64,000 bases of DNA from Marine Group I thaumarchaeote. GTDB taxonomy: Archaea > Thermoproteota > Nitrososphaeria > Nitrososphaerales > Nitrosopumilaceae. Made by a program: the position numbers and the translations under genes. Within the stretch, counting starts at the first letter, position 1, and each line of letters starts with the position of its first letter. Below the pieces are notes generated by a model that was given only the letters and a program-made list of their open reading frames with translations, was not told the origin of the DNA and did no database searches. Positions 55,824-64,000 of the stretch are shown one piece after another. The stretch covers positions 1 to 64,000 of the forward strand of contig JACATG010000006.1 in NCBI GenBank assembly GCA_013390905.1, in the 5' to 3' direction.

Positions 55824-55915
55824 TGGACCGGATGGGATTTGAACCCACGACCTTTGCGGGATTTCTCCTTACGCAGTGTGAGTGCGTCATCCAAACCAAA
55901 CTAGACGACCGGTCC
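55824..55915 (-). tRNA. tRNA-Val (CAC) with apparent non-canonical 17-nt intron
   Basis: Acceptor GGACCGG/CCGGTCC, D-arm, anticodon stem ACGCA/TGCGT with loop CTCACAC (anticodon CAC), T-arm GTGGG-TTCAAAT-CCCAT and discriminator A. As read, the variable region is 22 nt, too long for valine. Removing 55853-55869 leaves a normal AGGTC variable loop and 74 nt plus discriminator. CCA is not encoded. The alternative, a type II Leu/Ser tRNA, is ruled out by the CAC anticodon. Confidence 0.88.
55853..55869 (-). other. putative tRNA intron at the variable loop
   Basis: A bulge-helix-bulge-like structure can form: TGCG pairs with CGCA (4 bp) with 3-nt bulges TAA and AAG on opposite strands, and GGA-GAAA-TCC caps the intron. 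Cleavage after the second base of each bulge gives a 17-nt intron. The outer exon helix is weak by eye (about 2 bp), so the motif is relaxed. Confidence 0.6.
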
Positions 55916-55988
55916 AACAAATTTACAAAAACACAAGCTTTTTTGTCTTTAGATTTTGATATTTTATGATTACAATGAACTTTTAGTT

Positions 55989-56156
55989 CTATTTCTTGAC
56001 CCCAAGTGTTCTGTTCTTTAGTCTCAAGTATGGATTTCTGCATTTTCTACATCTTGTAGCATTAATATCATTTCTAGCTCCACATTTGAAGCAAATTTTC
56101 ATAACAAGACGTGCTTGTTGTGCAATGCGTTTTTTTTCAGGGTCTGAAATTGGCAT
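55989..56156 (-). CDS. rpl40e: 50S ribosomal protein L40e
   Basis: 55-residue ribosomal protein. It starts MPISDPEKKRIA, with four zinc cysteines in ICFKCGAR and CRKCR, and a basic C-terminus (LRLKNRTLGVKK). This is the archaeal L40e pattern. ATG 56156, TAG 55989-55991. It sits 31 bp downstream of sucD and upstream of tRNA-Val, all on the minus strand. Confidence 0.93.
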   Translation of the reverse strand: MPISDPEKKRIAQQARLVMKICFKCGARNDINATRCRKCRNPYLRLKNRTLGVKK

Positions 56157-56187
56157 TTAAATATCTCCAAAATCTCTCTCTTTTATT

Positions 56188-57105
56188 CTAATCGGATTTT
56201 TCCATCTTTCCTGCCAATAACACAGGTACTTCTGTAGGTCTCTTTGCTACTGGAACGTTTGCCTTGTTGAACATGAATATTTTGGATTCGGCAGAACCAT
56301 AAGTTCCCATGACGATTGCACCGGCATGCCCCATTCTCTTTTCTTTTGGTGCTGATCTTCCTGCAATGTATGCTACAGTTGGTTTGTTAAATCCACTATC
56401 GATAATTCTTTGAGCCAAAATTTCTTCAGAGTCCCCTCCGATTTCTCCTACAACCACTAACCCTTCTAAATCTGGAATATCTTTTATCATCTCAAATGCA
56501 TCAATAAGTCTTGTACCGTTAACTGGATCTCCTCCAATGCCAATTGTAATTAATTGTCCAAACCCTGCAGTAGTTAGTACATCTGAAATTTCATAGAGTA
56601 ATGTTCCACTCTTTGATAGGACAGCAATCTTCCCTGCCTTGAACGGAGTTACTGGCATGATTCCAATCTTGATTACTCCTGGAATTATGATTCCAGGAGT
56701 GTTTGGTCCAATGACTATTGCTCCTTTTTGTTTTGCTAGCTCTAGTGTTAACATAGTATCTCTAATTGGAACATGTTCTGGAATTGCAACTAGTAACTTG
56801 ATTCCAGCTTCTAGTGCGTCTTTTGCAGCACCAAGAAAGAATTTCGCTGGAACAAAGATAATTGAAATTTTTGCATTAGTGGCATCTACTGCCTCTTGCA
56901 TTGTATTGTAAATTGTAACCTTATCTTCAAATTTTTGACCTCCTTTACCTGGGGTTACTCCTGCAACTATATTGGTGCCATCTCTAATCATGTGTCTTGT
57001 ATGTATAGATCCGTATACCCCGGTAATTCCCTGAACAATAACTCCTTTTTTCATATAGTCCTGATCTTCTGGTTTTCCTTTGAGCAGTTCAAAAATATCT
57101 ATCAA
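56188..57105 (-). CDS. sucD: succinate--CoA ligase alpha subunit
   Basis: Binds CoA and carries the phosphohistidine, H260 (KRMGHAGAIV). CoA-binding Rossmann domain (GVIVQGITGVYGSIHTRHM) comes first, then IGPNTPGIIIPG and the ligase domain. 305 residues is normal for SucD. It overlaps sucC by 4 bp. In thaumarchaea it links succinyl-CoA of the 3HP/4HB carbon-fixation cycle to the TCA segment; another short-chain acyl-CoA substrate remains possible. Confidence 0.9.
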   Translation of the reverse strand: MIDIFELLKGKPEDQDYMKKGVIVQGITGVYGSIHTRHMIRDGTNIVAGVTPGKGGQKFEDKVTIYNTMQEAVDATNAKISIIFVPAKFFLGAAKDALEAGIKLLVAIPEHVPIRDTMLTLELAKQKGAIVIGPNTPGIIIPGVIKIGIMPVTPFKAGKIAVLSKSGTLLYEISDVLTTAGFGQLITIGIGGDPVNGTRLIDAFEMIKDIPDLEGLVVVGEIGGDSEEILAQRIIDSGFNKPTVAYIAGRSAPKEKRMGHAGAIVMGTYGSAESKIFMFNKANVPVAKRPTEVPVLLAGKMEKSD

Positions 57106-58208
57106 TTCTTTACTCCCATTACTGCTGCATTGATTGCTTCTTCTACTGAATCGTAAATCTTTGTTCTAGAGCCTTGAAGCATCTCTTTTGCTTTTTCTGA
57201 TTCAATTCCTTTCAGTCTTGAAAACACTGGCAAGTCAATTAAATTATTCTCATATGCTTTAAGAAATGCTTCTGCTACTATTGTTGTTTTTACAATTCCT
57301 CCATAGATGTTTACTAAAATTCCTTTTACTTTACTCATCTTACTGATCAAAGTTAATGCTTCATAAACTGATTCTGTAGTTGCACCACCACCTACATCTA
57401 AGAAACATGCTGGCTTACCGCCATTATCAGATAACATATCAAGTGTTGACATTACAAGTCCTGCACCGTTTCCAACTACTGCAATGTTTCCATCCAATTC
57501 AACTAATGAGAACCCACTTTTTTCTGCTCTTTCTTCTATCTCTGAGATCTCTTGATATTTTTGTAATTCATTATGTCTGAAATTACTGTTATCATCTGTT
57601 ACAAATTTACCATCAAGTGCAATTACTGCATCGTCTTGCATAATTGCAAGTGGATTGATTTCTACAAGCTCTGCTTCTTTTTCAATTGTGAGCTTTGATA
57701 ATTTTTTCAAAGTATCAATAAAACCATCTGCTATTTTTCCTTCTAATCCAATCTCTTTTGCAACTTCGTTTGCAATTTCATCTGAGACATCTCCTAATCC
57801 AATTTCTTTGATGATTTGATTTTTTACTGATTCAATTTCAACCCCACCATCTGATGATGCAATGATTGTGTAGCATCTTTTTGAACGGTTCAAAAATATT
57901 GATAGGTACAACTCTTTTTTGATGTCTGCCATCTTTTCGAGCAAAATAGCCCTTGCTTTTTCTCCCTTGATTATCAAATCCATGACTTGAGGATATTTTA
58001 GCTCAAATTCATCATCATTTTGACATATTTGAATTCCTCCTGCCTTGCCTCTTCCTCCTACAGGAACCTGGATTTTAATCACAAATGGATATCCTAACTC
58101 TTTTGCATGTTTCCTTCCTTCCTCTATATTGGTAGATGATTTACTATCTAGAAGATTAATTCCATACTCTCGAAATAGTTCCTTTGCCTGAAACTCTAGT
58201 AAACGCAT
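57102..58208 (-). CDS. sucC: succinate--CoA ligase beta subunit
   Basis: ATP-grasp subunit holding nucleotide and succinate. N-terminal FQAKELFREYGI, then the VPVGGRGKAGGIQ loop (nucleotide binding), and the C-terminal GNGAGLVMSTLD and FLDVGGGATTE motifs. 368 residues, usual. Upstream gene of the sucCD pair. Confidence 0.93.
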   Translation of the reverse strand: MRLLEFQAKELFREYGINLLDSKSSTNIEEGRKHAKELGYPFVIKIQVPVGGRGKAGGIQICQNDDEFELKYPQVMDLIIKGEKARAILLEKMADIKKELYLSIFLNRSKRCYTIIASSDGGVEIESVKNQIIKEIGLGDVSDEIANEVAKEIGLEGKIADGFIDTLKKLSKLTIEKEAELVEINPLAIMQDDAVIALDGKFVTDDNSNFRHNELQKYQEISEIEERAEKSGFSLVELDGNIAVVGNGAGLVMSTLDMLSDNGGKPACFLDVGGGATTESVYEALTLISKMSKVKGILVNIYGGIVKTTIVAEAFLKAYENNLIDLPVFSRLKGIESEKAKEMLQGSRTKIYDSVEEAINAAVMGVKN

Positions 58209-58248
58209 GCAAAAATTCTGACCTTTACGGTCCTTATTAATTATGATA

Positions 58249-58578
58249 TTATCCTAATTGTTCCTTAAGAAAATCAATCATCTCCAAAAAGCGATCCTGA
58301 CTTTTTCTCAATAATTCTTGAGGGTATTCTTCAATTGTAAATACAAACTGTTGCTGAAAGCTTGGAACCAAAACTCCACCTGATGTAACCATCTGCTCAA
58401 TTACATGTCCTTTGGTAAGTGTACATACAATTTCTTCATAAGAGTCATCATCTTCTTCTAGAGTTTGTCTGTAAAGAACAATGGGCCTGTTTGTCTTTGC
58501 AACAATGTTTGAACCTTTTTCTAATAATTCTGATAAATGCTGAATCTGCCAAGCATCAAGGCTGATTTGCTTTACCAT
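58249..58578 (-). CDS. hypothetical protein
   Basis: 109-residue soluble alpha/beta protein: helix (LDAWQIQHLSELLEKGSNIV), strand-rich centre with acidic EEDDDSYEEI, and a C-terminal helix (LRKSQDRFLEMIDFLKEQL). No known domain. It lies 40 bp upstream of sucC on the same strand. Confidence 0.6.
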   Translation of the reverse strand: MVKQISLDAWQIQHLSELLEKGSNIVAKTNRPIVLYRQTLEEDDDSYEEIVCTLTKGHVIEQMVTSGGVLVPSFQQQFVFTIEEYPQELLRKSQDRFLEMIDFLKEQLG

Positions 58579-58689
58579 ATTCTTAATGCCTGATTTTTCT
58601 ATTTAACCGTGGTAAAACAATGCATGTTCACTATTTGTTGTCAATAAAGTAACCTAATGAAATCAAAAAGAAAGAAAATGATTTGGCAT

Positions 58690-59277
58690 TTATGCCATAT
58701 CTAGTGCTCTAGAGTGTTTTCTCGTATGTGGTCTTTCACCTGAATACTTTCTTCTCATGTGTCCTGATGGTCTTCCATAGATTAGTTCTAAGAACCATGA
58801 CTCATGCTCAATCTCTTCTGCTAGGATATCTTTTGCAATATCATATGTTGTAGGATCTTTTCCTAATGTCATCTGGCAAATTTTATTCCAGTTGACTAAT
58901 GCGCCTTGTTCCGCTTTGAGACATTTTTCTAGGATTTCTTTGTAATCTGTTGGATTTGCTGGAAGCTGTAAGAATTCACAACCTGACATCTTGATAAATT
59001 CAATTGCATCATTTGGAAGTTTACCTCCTAATTGATAGATTCTCTCAAGACATGATTCAAAGTGGCTGAGATCTTCTAATCGTGCATCTTCAATGATTCC
59101 TTTCAGTCCTTCTCCTTTCATGCCTGTACAATGTGCTCTGAGGTTGGTAAAGTAGTAGTATGCTGTAAATTCAACTGCAGCATTATTGATTAACTCTTTT
59201 AACAACTCATCGACATCAAGACCATTTTGTTTTAGAACATTAATTCCAACAACATTTGATGTGTTTGATTCGGACAT
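58690..59277 (-). CDS. ferritin-like (Dps-like/DPSL) protein
   Basis: 195-residue four-helix-bundle protein. Di-iron-type Glu/His positions appear as E in AAVEFTAYYYF, E and H in DARLEDLSHFE, E in KAEQGALVNW and ExxxH in ILAEEIEHESW. This suits an iron-storing or peroxide-consuming Dps-like protein. Basic C-terminal tail (RPHTRKHSRALD) could bind DNA or the shell. It protects against iron and oxidative stress by analogy. Confidence 0.82.
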   Translation of the reverse strand: MSESNTSNVVGINVLKQNGLDVDELLKELINNAAVEFTAYYYFTNLRAHCTGMKGEGLKGIIEDARLEDLSHFESCLERIYQLGGKLPNDAIEFIKMSGCEFLQLPANPTDYKEILEKCLKAEQGALVNWNKICQMTLGKDPTTYDIAKDILAEEIEHESWFLELIYGRPSGHMRRKYSGERPHTRKHSRALDMA

Positions 59278-59329
59278 TTCATTATAGAATTAATAATTGT
59301 AATAAAAGTATTACATTAATTCTCAAAAT

Positions 59330-62300
59330 CTATTCTACAGAGATTCTTATTTTTTGTCCATCAATATCGTCATTTTTGTATTCTTTGCAGGATTCTGTAA
59401 AATTAACCTGTTTTACTCTAACTAAAAATGCCAAGTCTTTAGTTCTTTCTTTTACCATTTCAAGTGACTCCTCATCCAAATCAAGAATTGATGCAATCTC
59501 TAAAACATCAGTTGGATTGTATCCTCTTTCTTTTCTAAGAGTTTGAAGTCTTCTTGCAACATCTTTTACTAATCCTTTTGCCATCATCTCTTTGTTTCGT
59601 AATGTTGAGATGAATACGATATAGTTATCTCTTTTTGATACTGCAAAGTTTTCATTTGCATCAAAATCTACAACAAAATCTTCACTATCCAATGAAATAG
59701 TTTCTCCATCAATATCAAAATCAAATTTTCCATCTTTCTGTAATGATGAAATAATCTCTTCAGAATTTGTCTCTGTAAAAATTGAAACTAGTTTACTCAT
59801 ATGTTGTTTTACCTTAGGTCCTATTCTCTTTCTTTCTAATTCGATAACTGCCTTAACAGGTAATCCTAATTGTTTTAATTCTAAAATTTGTTCTAATCCA
59901 GATTCTTTTTCTGTTTCAACAATACTAAATTTTTCTATGTTTAATTGTGATTGCAATAAATCAGATAATGATTCAAGTTTAATTTTCTGACCTTTTCTTA
60001 CACAAATCTGCGCTTCATTTAGTGGCCATCTTCGCTTTAACTTTCCTTTCATTCTTGCAGCAGAAGATACAGACACAACATCTTTCATAATATCAAATGA
60101 TTCCTCAATCTCTTCATTGACAAGTGATTCTTGATATTGAGGCCATTTGTCAAGTAGAATACTTTGTTTCCCATCAAATACTGTTTGATATAGATACTCA
60201 CTGGTAAATGGGCAAAACGGATGAATCAAAATATTAATTGTTTTCAGCACTTTACTTAGTACTGCATAAATTGCCAGTCTTCTGTTTTTCTTTTTCTCAT
60301 CTTCATCCCATAATTCTCCTCTAGTAATTGGAATGTATACTTGGCTTAGATTATTTATGATAAAATCGTCAATTGCTTTGGCACCCTCATGGAATTTACA
60401 CGTTTCATTCCTTTCCGTAATTTCACGAATTAATTTTTGAAGTTTTGATAGGAGCCAAATATCTGGAGATGTTAACAAATCATTTTGCTTTGCCCATTCA
60501 ATTGTCTTTGATTGATCAAAATTATCATATTGGCTATTTTGTTTAAAGTAAAGATGCAGATTAAATAATGTGTTAATTACCTGATATGGTCTTGACATTA
60601 ATTCATCAGTACTGAAACTTAGTGGCTCAATTGGACTTGCCTTCCACATAAAATAAAATCTCACCAAATCAGCAGGATATTTTTGCAGTAACTTTGCTCC
60701 ATCCAAAACATTTCCTTTGCTTTTACTCATCTTACCTCCATTTTCATCAAGTACATGTCCTTGGAACAAAAATGACTTGAAAGGAGGATTTGGGCCATTA
60801 TTTAATATCACATTTTCAATAAGTAGAGTATATGCCCATCCTCTGGTTTGATCAATTCCTTCTGTGAAAAATGGTGCAGGAATTTCTTTTGAATATTCTT
60901 CGTCTGTCAATGATGAATATGGCGCAGAACCACTATTGTGCCATGTATCTAAAACATACTCTTCTCTCTTTGTTTTGACGCTGCCACATTTTTTGCACTT
61001 TACAGTAATATTATCAATCCATGGTCTGTGTAATTCAAAGTCTGGCCCATCTGGCAAATTCTCTGCAGCATCCACAATTTCCTTTCTTGTAAAGAACCAA
61101 TTTTTTTCACCACAATCTTCACAACTCCAAACAGGTAGTGGACAACCCCAAATCCTTTCTCGTGAAATACACCATGGGTGTTTTTCTCTAATAATTCCAA
61201 GGAATCTATTTCTTGGTTGCTCAAAAAAGTATTCTACACTTTCTGCTGCTTCAATTGCTTTGTTGTCAAGACGGTCAAGCTTGTAAAACCAACCTCTTCT
61301 GGCAAGCCATACAATGGGATGGCGTGATCTCCAGCACAAGGGATATTTGTGTTTTATTTTTCCAATCTTTACAAGGGCATTGCAATCTTTTAGATCTTCG
61401 ACAATTACTCTGTCTGCATCTCTGACAAACATTCCTGAGTATTTACCTGCTTGAGCAGTGAATTTTACTTCGTCATCAATAGGGTTGAAAATTTTGACAT
61501 TTCTTTTGTTTGCTATTTTGATATCTTCTTCTCCATTTGCAGGAGATAAATGCACTAACCCACTTCCTGTACTAATATCAACAAATGATTCAGAGACTGT
61601 AACATGATAATTGTCTAGTTTTGCACATTCATTTAATCCTGGAACTAAATCCAACAATGGGTGAATGTATTTTTTTCCTTCAAATTCTGAACCCTTTATA
61701 GTTTTTTCAATTTTATAATCATCAATCTTTACCTCTATCATGAATTCTTCTAGTCTGGTCTTTCCAACAACCCATATCTCATTTTCTACTTTGACATAAG
61801 CATAGTCTTCTTCAGGTTGTAAACCAACCATTGCATCTGTAATTAGAGTAAATGGCATGGTAGTCCATACTATCAAAAATGCATCTTCATCAACTAGTTT
61901 TACTTTATAGTAAAGTGATGGATCTTTAACTTCTTCATAACCTTGATTTACTTCTGAATGACTAAGTGATGTTTGGCAACTTGGGCAATATGCAATTACA
62001 GTAAAGTCTTCTTCTAAAATTCCGTTTTCATATGCTTTTTTTAGCACTTGCCATTCTCTTTCAATAAATTCATCTCTAAAAGTCCAGTATGCTTTGTCAT
62101 GATTAAATGACATGCCCAATAACTCATCAACTTCTACCCATGCCTTGTTGTATTTTTCTACAACTTTTTTACATTCAGCTACTATTCTTTCAATTCCAAA
62201 TTGTTTAATTAATTCTGTTTTTCCACCTGTTACCCCTAACTCTTTTTCAACTTGTAATTCTACTGGAAGTCCTTGGGTATCCCATCCTCCGTTAAATTCA

Positions 62301-62527
62301 ATTTTTTTTCCCTGTAATGTGTTGAACCGATACCACAAATCTTTGATGACTCTACCTCTTAGATGTCCTGCATGTGGAATTCCATTCATTGTTGGCGGCC
62401 CTTCAATGAATCTGATTTTTTCAGGCTTGTCAGATGCAAAAATCTGTTTTTCTAAATCAATTGATTTGATGTATGCTTTTACTTGAGATTCTATTGCTTT
62501 TGCATCAAACTTGGTAGAAAATTCCAT
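59330..62527 (-). CDS. ileS: isoleucyl-tRNA synthetase
   Basis: Class I synthetase charging tRNA-Ile. HIGH motif is HAGH at 52-55 and KMSKS (GGKMSKSKGN) is near 597-601. The CP1 editing domain lies between (IVWTTMPFTLITDAMVG), and a zinc site occurs before KMSKS (CEDCGEK; CKKCGS). The long C-terminal domain matches the archaeal/eukaryotic type. 1065 residues, normal. Confidence 0.97.
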   Translation of the reverse strand: MEFSTKFDAKAIESQVKAYIKSIDLEKQIFASDKPEKIRFIEGPPTMNGIPHAGHLRGRVIKDLWYRFNTLQGKKIEFNGGWDTQGLPVELQVEKELGVTGGKTELIKQFGIERIVAECKKVVEKYNKAWVEVDELLGMSFNHDKAYWTFRDEFIEREWQVLKKAYENGILEEDFTVIAYCPSCQTSLSHSEVNQGYEEVKDPSLYYKVKLVDEDAFLIVWTTMPFTLITDAMVGLQPEEDYAYVKVENEIWVVGKTRLEEFMIEVKIDDYKIEKTIKGSEFEGKKYIHPLLDLVPGLNECAKLDNYHVTVSESFVDISTGSGLVHLSPANGEEDIKIANKRNVKIFNPIDDEVKFTAQAGKYSGMFVRDADRVIVEDLKDCNALVKIGKIKHKYPLCWRSRHPIVWLARRGWFYKLDRLDNKAIEAAESVEYFFEQPRNRFLGIIREKHPWCISRERIWGCPLPVWSCEDCGEKNWFFTRKEIVDAAENLPDGPDFELHRPWIDNITVKCKKCGSVKTKREEYVLDTWHNSGSAPYSSLTDEEYSKEIPAPFFTEGIDQTRGWAYTLLIENVILNNGPNPPFKSFLFQGHVLDENGGKMSKSKGNVLDGAKLLQKYPADLVRFYFMWKASPIEPLSFSTDELMSRPYQVINTLFNLHLYFKQNSQYDNFDQSKTIEWAKQNDLLTSPDIWLLSKLQKLIREITERNETCKFHEGAKAIDDFIINNLSQVYIPITRGELWDEDEKKKNRRLAIYAVLSKVLKTINILIHPFCPFTSEYLYQTVFDGKQSILLDKWPQYQESLVNEEIEESFDIMKDVVSVSSAARMKGKLKRRWPLNEAQICVRKGQKIKLESLSDLLQSQLNIEKFSIVETEKESGLEQILELKQLGLPVKAVIELERKRIGPKVKQHMSKLVSIFTETNSEEIISSLQKDGKFDFDIDGETISLDSEDFVVDFDANENFAVSKRDNYIVFISTLRNKEMMAKGLVKDVARRLQTLRKERGYNPTDVLEIASILDLDEESLEMVKERTKDLAFLVRVKQVNFTESCKEYKNDDIDGQKIRISVE

Positions 62528-62610
62528 CTGGATTTTGATATGTGTGTGGCATTATAAAGCTAAATTAGTTTTACAAGATTTGGATTATATTATTGGGTAA
62601 ATGATCATCA

Positions 62611-63876
62611 TTGTTGGTAAATGTTCTGGTAGTTGGTTCTGGTGGAAGAGAACATGCATTGTCATGGAAACTGTCTCAAAGTCCTAAGGTTGATACTGTT
62701 TTTACTGCTCCTGGAAATGGTGGAACTGAAAACAACGTTCCAATAAATGTGGATGATTTGGATGGATTATCTGATTTTGCTCAACAAAATAATTGCTTTA
62801 CCATAATTGGACCTGAAGCTCCATTGGCAGCTGGAATTGTTGATAGATTTAATCAGCGTGGACTCAAAGTTTTTGGCCCTTCTCAACAAGCAACACAGCT
62901 TGAATCAAGTAAGATTTGGGCTAAGAATTTTATGAAACGAAATGATATTCCTACTGCACGATATGAAATATTTGATGATGCTCAAAAAGCTCAAGATTAT
63001 GTTAAATCACTTGGTTACAATGTTGTAGTGAAGGCTGATGGCCTTGCTGCAGGAAAAGGTGTTATTGTTTGTAATAGTAACGAAGAAGCATTTTCTGCAA
63101 TTCAGACAATTTTAGTCAAAAAAACATTTGGTGATGCTGGAAATCGCATCATTGTTGAAGAAAGAATTGATGGGATTGAAGCCTCATACATTGCGCTATG
63201 TGATGGTGAGATTGCCATTCCTATGGCAACAAGCCAAGATCATAAGAGAATTTTTGATAATGACAAAGGTCCTAACACTGGTGGTATGGGTGCATATTCT
63301 CCAACCATGATTATTGATGATACACTAGCAAAAAAAATCCAGGAAAAAATTATTGATAAAACAATCCAAGCTATGAAAAATGAAGGTATTTCTTTTAAGG
63401 GATTTTTGTATGCTGGAATAATGATTACTAATAATGAACCCTCTGTTTTAGAATACAATGTAAGAATGGGTGACCCTGAATGTCAACCAATTACAATGAG
63501 AATGGATTTTGACTTGTATGATTATTTTGTTGCAAGTGTTGATGGAAAACTGTCATCAATGCCCCCAACCTCTTGGAAAAATCAATCTGCAGTATGTGTT
63601 GTTTTAGCATCTGAAGGATATCCAGAGTCATATGTCAAAAATGAAGAAATCTCTGGTTTTGATTCTATTCCAAATAATATCTATGTTTTTCATGCTGGAA
63701 CAAAAAAAATAGATGGAAAAATCCTCTCAAACGGTGGACGTGTTTTAGGAGTTACAGCATTAGGTGACTCTTTGAAATCTGCAATTACAAATGCTTATAC
63801 TGTAGCTGACGAAATCTCATGGTCTCACAAGTATTGTAGAAGAGATATTGGTCAAAAAGGTCTTTCTTATCTCTGA
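62611..63876 (+). CDS. purD: phosphoribosylamine--glycine ligase
   Basis: GAR synthetase, second step of purine synthesis. N-terminal VLVVGSGGREHALSW, ATP-grasp core with GAYSPT and EYNVRMGDPECQ, and C-terminal GGRVLGVTALGDSLKSAI. 421 residues, usual. The TTG start at 62611 (or 62614) is in a T-rich 5' region; no ATG is in frame nearby. It is divergent from ileS. Confidence 0.95.
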   Translation: MLVNVLVVGSGGREHALSWKLSQSPKVDTVFTAPGNGGTENNVPINVDDLDGLSDFAQQNNCFTIIGPEAPLAAGIVDRFNQRGLKVFGPSQQATQLESSKIWAKNFMKRNDIPTARYEIFDDAQKAQDYVKSLGYNVVVKADGLAAGKGVIVCNSNEEAFSAIQTILVKKTFGDAGNRIIVEERIDGIEASYIALCDGEIAIPMATSQDHKRIFDNDKGPNTGGMGAYSPTMIIDDTLAKKIQEKIIDKTIQAMKNEGISFKGFLYAGIMITNNEPSVLEYNVRMGDPECQPITMRMDFDLYDYFVASVDGKLSSMPPTSWKNQSAVCVVLASEGYPESYVKNEEISGFDSIPNNIYVFHAGTKKIDGKILSNGGRVLGVTALGDSLKSAITNAYTVADEISWSHKYCRRDIGQKGLSYL

Positions 63877-64000
63877 GTCTCAAAAATTCTGTCTTCTGTT
63901 ACAATCCAATCAATTATGACATCATGTTCTGATTTTGGAATATTTTTTACAATCTGTTTTTCCAAAGTCAAAGATATTGTGGTGGTCTTGTGTTCTCCTA
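63867..64000 (-). CDS. C-terminal end of a gene running out of the window
   Basis: A minus-strand frame is open from the window end to TAA at 63867-63869, coding for 43 residues such as KTTTISLTLEKQIVKNIPK and HDVIIDWIVTEDRIFE. Its end overlaps purD by 10 bp. The product is not recognisable from the fragment. Confidence 0.5.
   Translation of the reverse strand, partial: GEHKTTTISLTLEKQIVKNIPKSEHDVIIDWIVTEDRIFETQR

Noticed and set aside
55824-55915. Reading the tRNA as a type II Leu or Ser tRNA with a long variable arm
   Set aside because: The loop CTCACAC gives anticodon CAC (Val), and the extra segment forms a splice-type fold with a normal variable loop once removed.
55783-56043. Minus-strand 86-aa ORF over tRNA-Val
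   Set aside because: It runs through the tRNA gene and overlaps L40e; the tRNA and ribosomal protein explain the sequence.
1-64000. CRISPR arrays, insertion sequences, integrases, rRNA genes or prophage
   Set aside because: No regularly spaced repeats, transposase or integrase-like proteins, or rRNA core sequences were seen anywhere in the window.

Overview
The window looks like chromosomal DNA of an AT-rich, mesophilic, ammonia-oxidising-type thaumarchaeon (Nitrososphaerota; Nitrosopumilus or Nitrosarchaeum-like). Reasons: archaeal information-processing genes (Rpo7/Spt4, L40e, aEF-1beta, Cdc48, NurA-HerA-Mre11-Rad50), an A/V-type ATP synthase, several cupredoxins, standalone Lrp/AsnC ligand-binding domains, frequent TTG/GTG starts, TATA boxes 25-32 bp upstream of start codons (leaderless style), and many short proteins that look lineage-specific. 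The assignment is by eye; no database was searched.

Layout. 0-7 kb: a cupredoxin, then the minus-strand nurA-herA-mre11-rad50 end-resection operon. 7-10.2 kb: NAD synthesis from aspartate (nadX, nadA, a TPR protein, nadC). 10.2-13.4 kb: Spt4 and Rpo7, an Mrp/NBP35 Fe-S ATPase with a repetitive acidic tail, a DUF359 dephospho-CoA kinase, a candidate C/D box sRNA and a SprT-like metalloprotein. 13.5-19.2 kb: K+-independent-type membrane pyrophosphatase, small proteins, a JAMM peptidase, a polytopic membrane protein with two cupredoxin domains, and haem O synthase. 19.2-23.5 kb: Cdc48, aEF-1beta plus its zinc-ribbon partner, a geranylgeranyl reductase and Pth2. 23.5-30 kb: a secreted beta-propeller, TruD, small membrane and zinc-ribbon proteins, and an alcohol dehydrogenase. 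30-31.5 kb: gene-poor, with a possible gene remnant and repeats. 31.5-38.7 kb: a YyaL/DUF255 protein, a run of lineage-specific envelope or small proteins, and a DEAD-box helicase. 38.8-39.7 kb: tRNA-Thr flanked by what look like internally deleted thiol-redox genes. 39.7-45.4 kb: pyruvoyl arginine decarboxylase, a secreted protein, NDH-2, a membrane protein, a GC-rich hairpin/micro-ORF and oligoendopeptidase F. 45.5-54.3 kb: the ATP synthase operon K-E-C-F-A-B-D-(42-aa membrane protein)-H-I. 54.4-64 kb: small zinc-finger proteins, tRNA-Val with an apparent non-canonical intron, L40e, SucCD, a ferritin-like protein, IleRS, PurD and the 3' end of one more gene.

How it fits together. Energy genes (ATP synthase, pyrophosphatase, NDH-2, haem O synthase, cupredoxins) match a copper-based respiratory metabolism. 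SucCD joins the TCA segment to the succinyl-CoA node of carbon fixation. The most unusual items are the tRNA-Val intron in the variable loop, the unlisted membrane microprotein inside the ATP synthase operon, a dual-guide C/D sRNA candidate, and a leaderless micro-ORF/hairpin at 43.5 kb. I saw no CRISPR array, insertion sequence, rRNA or prophage.
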